Shown here: positions 25,672 to 34,434 of the stretch, piece after piece
How positions within the stretch are numbered: the first letter of the stretch is position 1
Layout: each line of letters starts with the position of its first letter
Source: Thermoplasmatota archaeon
GTDB lineage: Archaea > Thermoplasmatota > Poseidoniia > Poseidoniales > Thalassarchaeaceae
Assembly (NCBI GenBank): GCA_030828405.1
Contig: JAURCP010000010.1
Span: forward strand, 1 to 46,464
Direction: 5' to 3'
Length of the DNA stretch: 46,464 nucleotides
Notes under the pieces: model-generated
Databases searched by the model: none
What the model saw: the letters and a program-made list of their open reading frames with translations, nothing else
Told to the model about the DNA's origin: nothing
Translations under genes and position numbers: made by a program

Positions 25672-26309
25672 GAAATTCCATACTTCTTTAGTCTCCAGTA
25701 GTTATACGGCCAAGGGGTTAAGAAACCTGCTATAAGCATGGGTAAGATTACCCACCAGGTAAGTTTAGCACCACCGGTTAAAACAAAATCAACTAAGTTC
25801 ATCGCAGCCTCCATAGAAATCATCGAGATTAATGACATACCTATTGCAACTCTAAATGCATCTCTAAGCGCCATTTGAGCAGATAAAATGAACGTTTCAA
25901 GAGCGATAGAGGTCATTATTCCATTGAACATTGCTAAAGCCATTATCATCATTGCATTCCATTCAAGAGAAATGAGATAGGGGACAAACTGAAAGGCTAC
26001 AATAGTACCAAAGTCGCCTATGCTACAACCCACTAAACACCATTTAGTATTGTGAGCAGATTGTTTCCAAACACCACCATCTCTCCAATCAAAATCTTCA
26101 CCTTCTCCGTCAACTGTGTAGCCAATTCCTTTAACACTAAATGTCAAAATTTCTTTTGATACATTTTGATGCTCAATTGAAGCAATGCCTGATACATGAG
26201 AAACTTCTGCCGAGTTAACACCATCGATACTTTCGAGAGTATCTTTGACTCGATTTGAACAGCCTTCACAAGTCATACCTCCAACATTCAATACGATAGT
26301 ATCAGTCAT
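25662..26309 (-). CDS. HMA heavy-metal-binding domain fused to DUF4396 membrane domain
   Basis: A 215-residue fusion. Residues 1-68 are an HMA domain with the metal-binding GMTCEGC (Cys14, Cys17). Residues about 82-215 match the DUF4396 membrane domain: HNTKWCLVGCSIGDFGTIVAFQF, three or four helices, and the C-terminal LPMLIAGFLTPWPYNYWRLKKYGISCH. A role in copper or other soft-metal handling is likely from the HMA part, but DUF4396 has no known activity. There is no P-type ATPase nearby. It is divergent from ileS and overlaps nadE by 10 nt. Confidence 0.85.
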   Translation of the reverse strand: MTDTIVLNVGGMTCEGCSNRVKDTLESIDGVNSAEVSHVSGIASIEHQNVSKEILTFSVKGIGYTVDGEGEDFDWRDGGVWKQSAHNTKWCLVGCSIGDFGTIVAFQFVPYLISLEWNAMMIMALAMFNGIMTSIALETFILSAQMALRDAFRVAIGMSLISMISMEAAMNLVDFVLTGGAKLTWWVILPMLIAGFLTPWPYNYWRLKKYGISCH

Positions 26310-26411
26310 ATGTAATAATCCAAAAGGTCATGCCTTTTGAAGTCGTGCTTAAGAATTAATCAATTTTTACAATTAGTCACGTTCAAGAAAGCGTCTACTG
26401 TCGGAGTTGAT
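26310..26411. promoter_or_regulatory. divergent spacer before ileS with a 7-nt inverted repeat
   Basis: The spacer holds CAAAAGG (26321-26327) and CCTTTTG (26333-26339), a perfect inverted repeat with a five-base gap, close to the start of the HMA-DUF4396 gene. On the other side, GGAG sits five bases before the ATG at 26412 and supports that start for ileS. AT-rich stretches between could hold both promoters; no tRNA-like or T-box-like structure is seen. Confidence 0.4.
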
Positions 26412-29400
26412 ATGACTGTACCGAAGGCAGCTGGAAATCTAGACCCAGTAGCTCTTGAGAATTCATTAATTAGGACATGGAATGAAGAAAAAATATTCTA
26501 TCAATCAATTGAAAATAGAAGATTAAAAGACTCTCCATTTACGTTCTTGGAAGGCCCTCCTACTGCAAATGGTAAACCAGGAATTCATCATGTCATTTCT
26601 AGACTTTACAAAGATATGGTATGTAGATGGAAAACAATGGAAGGTCATATTGTCGAAAGAAAGGCAGGATGGGATACACACGGTTTGCCAGTTGAAATTG
26701 AGGTGCAAAAACAACTTGACTTAATGTCTAATGAGGCAATAGAAAACTTTGGAATGGAAGCATTTAATCAGAAATGTAAAGAGAGTGTTTGGACTTATGA
26801 ACAGGCTTGGAGAGAGATGACTGAGAGAATGGGTTTCTGGGTAGATATGGATGATCCTTATGTCACCTTACACGATGATTACATAGAATCTGCTTGGTGG
26901 TCATTGAAACAGATGTTCGACAAAGGCCTTCTTTTCAGAGGACACAAAGTACTACCTTATTGCCCTCAAACCGGCACAAGTTATTCTAGTCATGAGGTCG
27001 CTCAGGGTTACAAAGAAGTTTCAGAGCCTGCTGTATTCGTAAAATTCAAGTTAAAGGATAGTAATTCTTGCATTTTAGCTTGGACTACAACACCTTGGAC
27101 TTTACCAGGGAATGTAGGTCTCGCTGTAGGGCCAAAAGTAACATATTGCCGTGTTAAAATTACTGCTGAACCTTCAAATTCTTGGGAAGGTAGAGGAGGA
27201 GCTGAATTAGGAGATGAACTAATTCTAGCCAAAGATCTTCTAGGAAATGTCCTAAGGCATAAAATGGAAGTTTTGGAAGAATTCCCTGGTTCTAAGTTGA
27301 TTGGAAAATCATATGAGCCATTATTCCCTGGAGCAATCGATGGTAGTGATTCTAATGCATGGACAGTAGTTGGAGCCGATTTTGTTACAACAAGCGATGG
27401 TACAGGTGTTGTTCATACTGCTGTAATGTATGGAGAAGATGACTATAATCTTGGAATGAAAGAAGGTTTTCCTTCACAACATACAGTCGGAATGGATGGG
27501 AAATTTATCAAAGGCACTCATGATATGTTAGACGGTAGGTATGTCAAAGAATGTGACTCAGATATAATCGATTTGTTAAATTCATGTGGTAAACTTTACC
27601 GTGAGCATATTTACACTCATGACTACCCACATTGTTGGAGGACCGATCATCCTTTACTGTACTATGCAATGGACAGTTGGTTCGTAAAAATGACCGCAGT
27701 AAAAGAGCAAATAATTCAATATAATTCAGAAGTTGAATGGGCACCCGAGTGGACTGGAACGAAAAGAATGGGCGAATGGTTGTCTAATATCAAAGACTGG
27801 GCGATTAGTCGAGAAAGATACTGGGGTACACCAATCCCAGTATGGATATGTAATGAATGTGATAATGAACATTGTGTTGGTAGTATTGAAGAAATGATAT
27901 CAATGAAGACAGATGATTCACCTATACCTCCTGAATTACATCGACCCTATGTTGACGATGTCAAACTAAATTGCAGTAATGATGATTGTTCGGGAGAGAT
28001 GATTAGGGAGCCATATGTTATGGATTGTTGGTTTGATTCCGGTTGCGCATCTTTTGCCCAATGGCACTACCCATTTGAGAATAAAGAGAAATTTGAGGGT
28101 GTTTTTCCAGTAGACTATATTTGTGAAGCTGTTGATCAGACTCGAGGATGGTTCTATTCATTACTAGCTGTATCTACTACCGTTTTCGATAATGTGGCTT
28201 ATAAGAGATGTCTTTCTCTAGGCCATATTTTAGATAAAGATGGTAAAAAAATGAGTAAATCAAGAGGCAATGTGGTTAATCCTTGGGACCATTTTAACAA
28301 GGAAGGTTCTGATGCAATTAGATGGTACATGATGACACAGAGTGCACCATGGACCCCTACAAACTTTGACCCTAATGGAGTTAGGGAATCGTATGCTAAA
28401 ATGTTCCTTACTCTATGGAATGTACATAGGTTCTATTCAGATTATGCATCTTTGGATAATTTTGATCCAGAAGAAAAAGATAGTTATGTCGATATAAAAG
28501 AAAGAAGCCATTTAGATAAATGGATTCTCTCGAGAATGACAACAGTTGCTGAAAATTACCATGAAAACTTCATTTCTTGGAACTTCCATAAAGCTGGAAG
28601 AGAACTAGAAAATTTTGTTATCAATGACTTATCTAATTGGTATGTTAGAAGATCTAGAAGAAGACTTTGGAATGAAGATGAAAGTAACGATAAGAGGTCT
28701 TGTCAACATACTCTCCACGAAGTATTACTCACTGTCTGTAGATTAATGGCACCGGTTTCTCCATTCATACCTGACCAAATCCATAGAGACCTAACTGGGC
28801 ATTCAGTACATCTTGCAGATTGGCCAGTTGGTTCTAATTTGGTAGAGAGAAATTTACCTCCTCAAAATTGGGTACTTGAACAAGAAATGGCATTGGTAAG
28901 AAAGTTAGCTGAGACTGGGAGAAGAGTAAGGGTCGAGGCAGGTAGAAGACAGAGATTACCTTGTAAGTCTGGTTGGATTGTTGGAGGCCCAGATATTTCA
29001 GATTTTCATGAAATATTGGCTGAAGAGTTGAATGTTGAGGAACTTACCACTGAAGAAGATCTTGATAGATTCCAAAGAATTGAAATCGCTCCAAATCGTA
29101 AATCGTTAGGTAAAAAATGTAGGCAAGATTTACCTGCGGTATTAGAATTGCTAGAAAATGCAGATCCAGATAATATTCTACTTGAAATTGAAGCTGAAAT
29201 TTGTATCTTAGAGGGATACGATATAACAATGGAAGATATTGAATTGAGAAGAGTTGAGAAAGAAAACTTTGCCGCTGCAACTATATCTTTTGAAGAAATA
29301 GGCGATGTTTCATTAGTTTTGGATATGTCACTAAATGAGGATTTAGTGTCAAAAGGTCTGGCCAGAGATATAATTAGGCATGTACAAGCGAAAAGAAAAG

Positions 29401-29606
29401 AGAAAAATCTTGATGTTGAGGCATTAATTGAGCTTGACGTGTGGATTGATTCTAAAGAACAATTATTTGATAACGACTGGTCACACATACAGATTGAGAC
29501 GAGAGCCGGAAATGCAAGTATTAATCAAGGCGATATTCCCAAAAAAATAGAATATTTCGAAGTTGATGGCATTGGAGTAAATTTCTCTGTTAAAGAAATA
29601 AATTAA
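26412..29606 (+). CDS. ileS: isoleucyl-tRNA synthetase
   Basis: Class-I aminoacyl-tRNA synthetase of 1064 residues that charges tRNA-Ile. The HIGH box appears as PPTANGKPGIHHV, the KMSKS box as KKMSKSRGNVVNP, and the editing domain contains the usual TTPWTLPGNVGLAV. DQTRGWFYSLLAVS and MDCWFDSGCASFAQWHYP are Ile-specific active-site text. The C-terminal region has anticodon-binding and tail domains. I use ATG at 26412 because of the GGAG ribosome binding site and because MTVPKAAGNLDPVALENSLIRTW is the family start; the frame is open upstream to 26337. It is single and stops 2 nt before the lipoprotein gene's stop on the other strand. Confidence 0.96.
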   Translation: MTVPKAAGNLDPVALENSLIRTWNEEKIFYQSIENRRLKDSPFTFLEGPPTANGKPGIHHVISRLYKDMVCRWKTMEGHIVERKAGWDTHGLPVEIEVQKQLDLMSNEAIENFGMEAFNQKCKESVWTYEQAWREMTERMGFWVDMDDPYVTLHDDYIESAWWSLKQMFDKGLLFRGHKVLPYCPQTGTSYSSHEVAQGYKEVSEPAVFVKFKLKDSNSCILAWTTTPWTLPGNVGLAVGPKVTYCRVKITAEPSNSWEGRGGAELGDELILAKDLLGNVLRHKMEVLEEFPGSKLIGKSYEPLFPGAIDGSDSNAWTVVGADFVTTSDGTGVVHTAVMYGEDDYNLGMKEGFPSQHTVGMDGKFIKGTHDMLDGRYVKECDSDIIDLLNSCGKLYREHIYTHDYPHCWRTDHPLLYYAMDSWFVKMTAVKEQIIQYNSEVEWAPEWTGTKRMGEWLSNIKDWAISRERYWGTPIPVWICNECDNEHCVGSIEEMISMKTDDSPIPPELHRPYVDDVKLNCSNDDCSGEMIREPYVMDCWFDSGCASFAQWHYPFENKEKFEGVFPVDYICEAVDQTRGWFYSLLAVSTTVFDNVAYKRCLSLGHILDKDGKKMSKSRGNVVNPWDHFNKEGSDAIRWYMMTQSAPWTPTNFDPNGVRESYAKMFLTLWNVHRFYSDYASLDNFDPEEKDSYVDIKERSHLDKWILSRMTTVAENYHENFISWNFHKAGRELENFVINDLSNWYVRRSRRRLWNEDESNDKRSCQHTLHEVLLTVCRLMAPVSPFIPDQIHRDLTGHSVHLADWPVGSNLVERNLPPQNWVLEQEMALVRKLAETGRRVRVEAGRRQRLPCKSGWIVGGPDISDFHEILAEELNVEELTTEEDLDRFQRIEIAPNRKSLGKKCRQDLPAVLELLENADPDNILLEIEAEICILEGYDITMEDIELRRVEKENFAAATISFEEIGDVSLVLDMSLNEDLVSKGLARDIIRHVQAKRKEKNLDVEALIELDVWIDSKEQLFDNDWSHIQIETRAGNASINQGDIPKKIEYFEVDGIGVNFSVKEIN

Positions 29607-29608
29607 TT

Positions 29609-31039
29609 CTAATTATCACTATATTCACTTGGAAGAAGTAGTTCAACTGCGAATAGAGGGTCGGGATCAGTTGAATCATGATAAGCAATAAAAGAACCAC
29701 CATCTGGAAGTATACCCATACTCGCAAAATCAAATCTAATATCTGCACCTGCACCTGATGTAGAATCTAAATCTCCTTGACCAATTAGGGTCTTTGTATC
29801 AGGGACCAATGATTCAGAAAAATCACGAACATGCCATGCAATATCAATATCAGGACCAGAAGAACTTTGATATCTCACATTCAAAACAAAGAGATCGTGA
29901 ACTCCGCTTGAATGGAACTCCCATTCCTCAATTGCACTAGCATCACCTGATAGGTCGTAAGTGTAATTCTGCCAACTTTCACCGCCATCCCAAGACATAA
30001 GATGGGTAACCATATTTGACTCAGATAATACACAATGTAGTGCGCTGGATGAATCAAAAGCACAATATTCTGAAGGAAGTGATGAACCATTTTGGTTTGT
30101 AGCAGACCACCAATTAAGTGATGTATCTAGATACGCGTCAGTACCATCAACAAAATAATTTGGAAAATAAAGACCTCCAGATGGGACTGGGAAAGATCTC
30201 ATTTCCTTGTGGGGCTTAGTAAAGTCCCATTCAACTCCTAAATCAGAAGAAATAAGATTTACTTCAATACTATCTAAATTTCCATCTCTATCTGGGAATG
30301 GGAAATAATCATAATTTAATCCATCAGTAGATATCTGTCCTCCAACATTCTGAACTTGATGCCAGAAATTAGATATGACTAAACTAGCATAATCTCCATT
30401 TCCGTAGACTCCCCCATTAATTGGGCCAATGACCTCAACTTGCCAAGACCTATCATAGAATGGTTCGGGTGTTCGATTAAAACACCAAGTCCATTCTTCA
30501 TCTTCTGCGTCATATAGGAATGCATAGAATTGATCTGCTCCACTAGCACTTGGGTACGGGAACCATCCCATTGAAATTAAATCACCATTAGTTGCCTGGA
30601 CAATACTTCCTTCCCCAAGTCCTTCTTGCCCTGGCAGAGTCGGTTTAGGTTCCATACAGCCAATCTGTGAGAAGATAGTTGGTCGATATTCTTGCCACGT
30701 ATGTCCTCTATCTTCTGACCAAGTAGGGTATTCACCTCCAAAATTCACAATCCATCCCTCTTTGGTCCCAGCAAGATAATGTTCACAGCAATTTCCTCCT
30801 TCTTCATTACCGAATACTGCCCAAAAAGACTCTCCCCAAGTATCATTTGTTGAAGGTGAACCAACTATAAATTCTCTAGCGTCTTCATGAGTTAATGGAT
30901 CTTCTACATAGATCAAATTTTTATCCCAATCAATTTCCTCCTCGGAAATCGTGTCTGATGAATCAAGACAACCTGCCATTACAGTACTAAAAACTATCAA
31001 AACCACACATGTAGTTTCAATCACGGAGGGGATAGACAC
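29609..31039 (-). CDS. secreted lipoprotein with BNR/Asp-box-like motifs
   Basis: A 476-residue predicted surface lipoprotein. A hydrophobic N-terminus ends in lipobox-like STVMAGC (Cys24). The mature region is acidic and rich in Trp, Gly and Ser. Asp-box-like motifs SEDRGHTW and SWDGGESW suggest a beta-propeller like sialidases or BNR sensors, but no catalytic set is evident. The start is GTG at 31039; the frame is closed upstream by an in-frame stop and lacks other good starts, so the leader has no basic residue, which is odd. Gap to cysS 69 nt. Substrate or partner unknown. Confidence 0.7.
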   Translation of the reverse strand: MSIPSVIETTCVVLIVFSTVMAGCLDSSDTISEEEIDWDKNLIYVEDPLTHEDAREFIVGSPSTNDTWGESFWAVFGNEEGGNCCEHYLAGTKEGWIVNFGGEYPTWSEDRGHTWQEYRPTIFSQIGCMEPKPTLPGQEGLGEGSIVQATNGDLISMGWFPYPSASGADQFYAFLYDAEDEEWTWCFNRTPEPFYDRSWQVEVIGPINGGVYGNGDYASLVISNFWHQVQNVGGQISTDGLNYDYFPFPDRDGNLDSIEVNLISSDLGVEWDFTKPHKEMRSFPVPSGGLYFPNYFVDGTDAYLDTSLNWWSATNQNGSSLPSEYCAFDSSSALHCVLSESNMVTHLMSWDGGESWQNYTYDLSGDASAIEEWEFHSSGVHDLFVLNVRYQSSSGPDIDIAWHVRDFSESLVPDTKTLIGQGDLDSTSGAGADIRFDFASMGILPDGGSFIAYHDSTDPDPLFAVELLLPSEYSDN

Positions 31040-31095
31040 ATTATCTCGGAGGTGATATGACTTATCGGTACTTCGCTGTGGATTCTAAGAAGTAA

Positions 31096-31107
31096 GAATA
31101 AAAATAT
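31096..31107 (-). terminator. possible T-rich terminator after cysS
   Basis: Directly after the cysS stop the minus strand reads ATATTTTTATTCTT, a T-rich tract of the kind that stops archaeal RNA polymerase without a hairpin. It is the only clear one I find after a minus-strand operon in this window. Confidence 0.35.
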
Positions 31108-31108
31108 T

Positions 31109-32572
31109 TTATTTCAATCTCCAGATAGGTCCACTAGGGGAGTCTTCAACAATTATACCCATTTCATTTAATTCACTTCTAATTTCATCTGCTCTATCCC
31201 AATTTTTCTCCTCGCGGGCAACTTTTCTCTGATTTAATAAATCATTGACTAGCTCTGATATAGCGGATTTAGCAGCATTCTTCTGATTAGCTTTTTCAAG
31301 AAGAGAATCATCTTCTGGAAGAAGTCCTAGAACTTCACCTGCAAAGTCTGACAACCATGATACTGAAGCACAAATTTCTTCTTCGTTATTAGAATCAATT
31401 TTATCTCTCAAATATTTAACTACTGACTGTACTTCTACAACTGCAACCCTAGTGTTGAAGTCATCATTCATTCCATTAGAAAAATTATTACTGGAAGAGA
31501 CTAAGAAATCTGAATTTTGCCATGACTTCTTTCCGTATAGAGAAAGACCTTCACCATAAACTGAAATCAGTTTTTGATAATGATTTGACGAATCTTCAAG
31601 CATTACATCATTAAATTCAACTGGTTGTCTATAAGGCGCGTTAATTAAGCAATATCTTAATTCTAAAGGATGGACTTTAGAGATCGCATCCCTAATAGTC
31701 CAAAAGTTTCCTAATGATTTACTCATTTTTTCTCCATCAACATTAATCATACCATTATGAATCCAGTACTGTACGACTGGGTCATGATTGAGGCAACATT
31801 CCGACTGGAAAATTTCAGCCTCATGATGAGGGAATATTAAATCTGAGCCCCCGCCATGAATATCGAATATTTCACCTAAAAATTCTAGAGACATTGCAGA
31901 GCACTCAATATGCCACCCAGGTCTACCTTTACCCCATGGGCTATCCCAAGATGGTTCATTTTCCTTGGCAGACTTCCATAATGCAAAATCTCTATGATTC
32001 CTTTTATTAGAACCTGTTTCTGTCACTCTACCTCCTGCACCCTCCTGAACCATTTCTAGAGTTTGGCCAGTTAATTGGCCATATTTTTCAGGTGCACTAT
32101 TGATTTCGAAATAAACACCATCAGAGGACTCATAGGCATTACCACTTGCTACCAAACTAGATATCATAGAAATTATTTCAGGTATAGTTTCAGTTACTCT
32201 TGGATATGCATCGGCGGGTAACACATTGAGTAAATTCATAACCTCAAAATAATCCTCAATATTTCTATTTGCCACTTCTAAGAAGTTAACTTCTTCATTA
32301 TTTGCAATTGCTATGATTTTATCGTCAATATCAGTGAAATTTGTGATATGATTGACCTTATAACCGCTCTTTCTAAACCATCTAACTATGATATCGAAAG
32401 CGATTGCTTGACGAGCATGCCCAATGTGGCTAGGCGAATAAGGAGTAATCCCACAAACATAAATTCCTACTTCTCCCTCTACAAGAGGCTGAAAAATTCT
32501 TTTGACTCGGGAACGAGTATCATACAGCCGCAGTGTCATTCTATCAAATGATGGTGGAGGTATTACAGTCAT
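31109..32572 (-). CDS. cysS: cysteinyl-tRNA synthetase
   Basis: A 487-residue class-I synthetase that charges tRNA-Cys. YVCGITPYSPSHIGHARQAI carries the zinc Cys and HIGH box; WHIECSAMS and DIHGGGSDLIFPHHEAE are zinc-site text; KMSKSLGNFWTIRD is the KMSKS box. The C-terminal helical domain ends EEKNWDRADEIRSELNEMGI, typical of CysRS. Length is normal. ATG at 32572 overlaps the stop of the upstream amidotransferase-like gene by 4 nt (ATGA), and ATG at codon 12 is another possible start. It is the last gene of a five-gene minus-strand unit. Confidence 0.96.
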   Translation of the reverse strand: MTVIPPPSFDRMTLRLYDTRSRVKRIFQPLVEGEVGIYVCGITPYSPSHIGHARQAIAFDIIVRWFRKSGYKVNHITNFTDIDDKIIAIANNEEVNFLEVANRNIEDYFEVMNLLNVLPADAYPRVTETIPEIISMISSLVASGNAYESSDGVYFEINSAPEKYGQLTGQTLEMVQEGAGGRVTETGSNKRNHRDFALWKSAKENEPSWDSPWGKGRPGWHIECSAMSLEFLGEIFDIHGGGSDLIFPHHEAEIFQSECCLNHDPVVQYWIHNGMINVDGEKMSKSLGNFWTIRDAISKVHPLELRYCLINAPYRQPVEFNDVMLEDSSNHYQKLISVYGEGLSLYGKKSWQNSDFLVSSSNNFSNGMNDDFNTRVAVVEVQSVVKYLRDKIDSNNEEEICASVSWLSDFAGEVLGLLPEDDSLLEKANQKNAAKSAISELVNDLLNQRKVAREEKNWDRADEIRSELNEMGIIVEDSPSGPIWRLK

Positions 32573-33267
32573 GAACCTCGCGCTGAATTTATTAACGCTT
32601 GATATAAACTAACATGTTCTATTCTTTCAGGATGCCACTGAACACCTATACCAAAACTAAGTTCATCTAATTCAACAGCTTCAATTAAACCATCATGCGT
32701 AGAAAATGCAGTAACTTTTAGTGTGCCAGGATCTTTAACGCCCTGGTGATGAGTTGAATTGACAATGATTTTACTCCCCATAATTTCCTCTAATTTAGAA
32801 CCTGAAATAATTTCAACTCCGTGCTCAGTGACGTTTCCATCCCAACCTCCGTGTTCTTCAAAACCATCAGTTTCAGGAAGATGTTGATACAATACCCCAT
32901 TATGAATTGCACATAATAACTGGAAACCACGACAAATACAGAGTAAAGGAAGATTTTCTTTTATAGCAGATTTAATCAAAGCAATTTCCGAAATATCTTG
33001 TTCGGGATATGTTTCAAAAGTAAAATTACCATTTTCTTGACCATAAATTTCTGGACTAATATCTGGACCGCCAGAAACAATCAAACCATCAATACTCTCA
33101 ATTATCTCTGCACTTGTCCCAGGAGGTATCAAGATAGGAATCCCTCCACATCTAACTACCATTTTGTGATATGTTGTTGGCAATACTACAGCGTCAAGTT
33201 CCCATTTAGCCCATTTAGTCGGTCTTGAGGGGCAGGTGATACCAATTACTGGGCGAGAGGCAGGCAA
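32569..33267 (-). CDS. class-I glutamine amidotransferase-like hydrolase (PuuD/peptidase C26 type), copy 1
   Basis: A 232-residue gamma-glutamyl hydrolase-like protein of the PuuD/peptidase C26 group. The nucleophile Cys is in LLCICRGFQLL, and the partner His-Glu is in GVQWHPERI. VSGGPDISPEIYG and NSTHHQGV are family text. Such enzymes split gamma-glutamyl amides, for example gamma-glutamyl-GABA; the real substrate is unknown. The start is TTG at 33267; no nearby ATG keeps the RPVIGITCP strand. It overlaps cysS by 4 nt and sits 40 nt after a related gene, with which it shares most conserved blocks, so the two arose by tandem duplication. Confidence 0.87.
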   Translation of the reverse strand: MPASRPVIGITCPSRPTKWAKWELDAVVLPTTYHKMVVRCGGIPILIPPGTSAEIIESIDGLIVSGGPDISPEIYGQENGNFTFETYPEQDISEIALIKSAIKENLPLLCICRGFQLLCAIHNGVLYQHLPETDGFEEHGGWDGNVTEHGVEIISGSKLEEIMGSKIIVNSTHHQGVKDPGTLKVTAFSTHDGLIEAVELDELSFGIGVQWHPERIEHVSLYQALINSARGS

Positions 33268-33307
33268 ACAGACAGCGGTATACTCCTAGATTAATAATCA
33301 AACTGTT

Positions 33308-33994
33308 TCACTGGCTAGAAACTTGAATTAATCTTTCAAATATTTCTACATGACCGCACATTTCAGGATGCCATTGTATTGAAACTAAAAATCTGCAGCT
33401 TTGCAATTCAGCTGCTTCTATTAGCCCATCAGAGGTTCTACCTACTACATCCAAATCTCCAGCATCAAACACACCCTGATGATGTCCTGAATTACCGATT
33501 ACTTCTCCACCCAAGATATCATAAATTAGCGATTCAGGACTTAATTTAATTTTGTGATTAGACCATTTTCCTCCGGTTTCCCCGTGTTTCTCGAATCCTT
33601 TAGTTGTTGGAAGATGTTGGAATAATTTTCCACCTCTGATTGCACAAAGCAATTGATGACCTCTACAAATGCACAACATTGGCATATCTCTTTCTATAGC
33701 GCCTTCAATTAGAGACTTCTCCCATTCATCTTGCTGTTCGTTAATATCAATAGTTTTTTCATGTAATTCTTCACCATAAAGGCTGGGATTAATATCTCTT
33801 CCTCCAGAAATTATCAATCCGTCTAAAACATCCAATAATTCTTCAGCATCTTCACATTCGCTGATTAAAAGAGGGATCCCCCCTGCTTCTTTAACCGCCC
33901 TAGAATAACTCTCTGGAACCATTATAACAGATTGCCCAAGAGTCTCATAATCTCTTAAATTCACTGAAGTAGTTATACCAATTAATGGCCTCAT
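33308..33994 (-). CDS. class-I glutamine amidotransferase-like hydrolase (PuuD/peptidase C26 type), copy 2
   Basis: A 228-residue paralogue of the next gene. RPLIGITTS opens the fold; the nucleophile is in MLCICRGHQLLCAIRGGKLFQHLP and the His-Glu in SIQWHPEM. ISGGRDINPSLYG and NSGHHQGVFD are matching blocks. The conserved catalytic residues are intact in both copies, so both look active, and differences around the pocket suggest different substrates. It starts at ATG 33994, 2 nt after the small membrane gene ends, and precedes copy 1 by 40 nt. No polyamine pathway genes are nearby. Confidence 0.87.
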   Translation of the reverse strand: MRPLIGITTSVNLRDYETLGQSVIMVPESYSRAVKEAGGIPLLISECEDAEELLDVLDGLIISGGRDINPSLYGEELHEKTIDINEQQDEWEKSLIEGAIERDMPMLCICRGHQLLCAIRGGKLFQHLPTTKGFEKHGETGGKWSNHKIKLSPESLIYDILGGEVIGNSGHHQGVFDAGDLDVVGRTSDGLIEAAELQSCRFLVSIQWHPEMCGHVEIFERLIQVSSQ

Positions 33995-33996
33995 AC

Positions 33997-34434
33997 CTAT
34001 TCACCAAGTGATTCTCTTAACTTTCTGGCATGTCTGAAAGATAGTATACCGCCTACCATGAAAATTATGCCTACTACTAGAAGAATTAGATGGGACGCTA
34101 ATGTAAGATTACTAGCATCTTCAATTTGGAAAATTCTAAAGCCACCTAATACAGAAATTAAAGCTATAATCATTGAAGCGTGCATGTAATGATGTTTATT
34201 TGATTCATTTCTGATCGAAAGGAATCCAAGAATGAGTAATGGAATACCAAAAAATGAAGGTATAAGGGCAGTAATACTGCCTGAATCACTAGCGATATAA
34301 GAAAAGAAACCCCAAAGAATCAGGATTGAACCCGAAAGTATTGCTAAATTTGGTATTGTTAGGCCAAGGAATCTAAACTCATTACTCATGGGCTTACGAG
34401 AGTGATTAAGTTTAATATTGTAATTATCAATCAT
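33997..34434 (-). CDS. small multi-pass membrane protein, unrecognised
   Basis: A 145-residue protein with four hydrophobic segments (about 27-47, 53-71, 85-99 and 113-132) and basic ends. ATG at 34434 overlaps the end of the EtfD-like gene by 8 nt; ATG at 34389 (MSNEFRFLGLTIPNLAI) is an equally good and perhaps more natural start, leaving 37 nt. I recognise no family. It lies between a membrane electron-transfer protein and the hydrolase pair, so it may be an accessory of the former, but that is only position. Confidence 0.7.
   Translation of the reverse strand: MIDNYNIKLNHSRKPMSNEFRFLGLTIPNLAILSGSILILWGFFSYIASDSGSITALIPSFFGIPLLILGFLSIRNESNKHHYMHASMIIALISVLGGFRIFQIEDASNLTLASHLILLVVGIIFMVGGILSFRHARKLRESLGE

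Noticed and set aside
29006-29488. Minus-strand frame of 160 codons inside ileS
   Set aside because: Ser-rich shadow of the well-conserved C-terminal IleRS coding sequence; no start signal.
32569-33994. Tandem genes as guanine or carbamoyl-phosphate synthase amidotransferase subunits
   Set aside because: Text (SGGxDIxPxxYG, HHQGV) is PuuD/C26-type and no synthetase partner is nearby.
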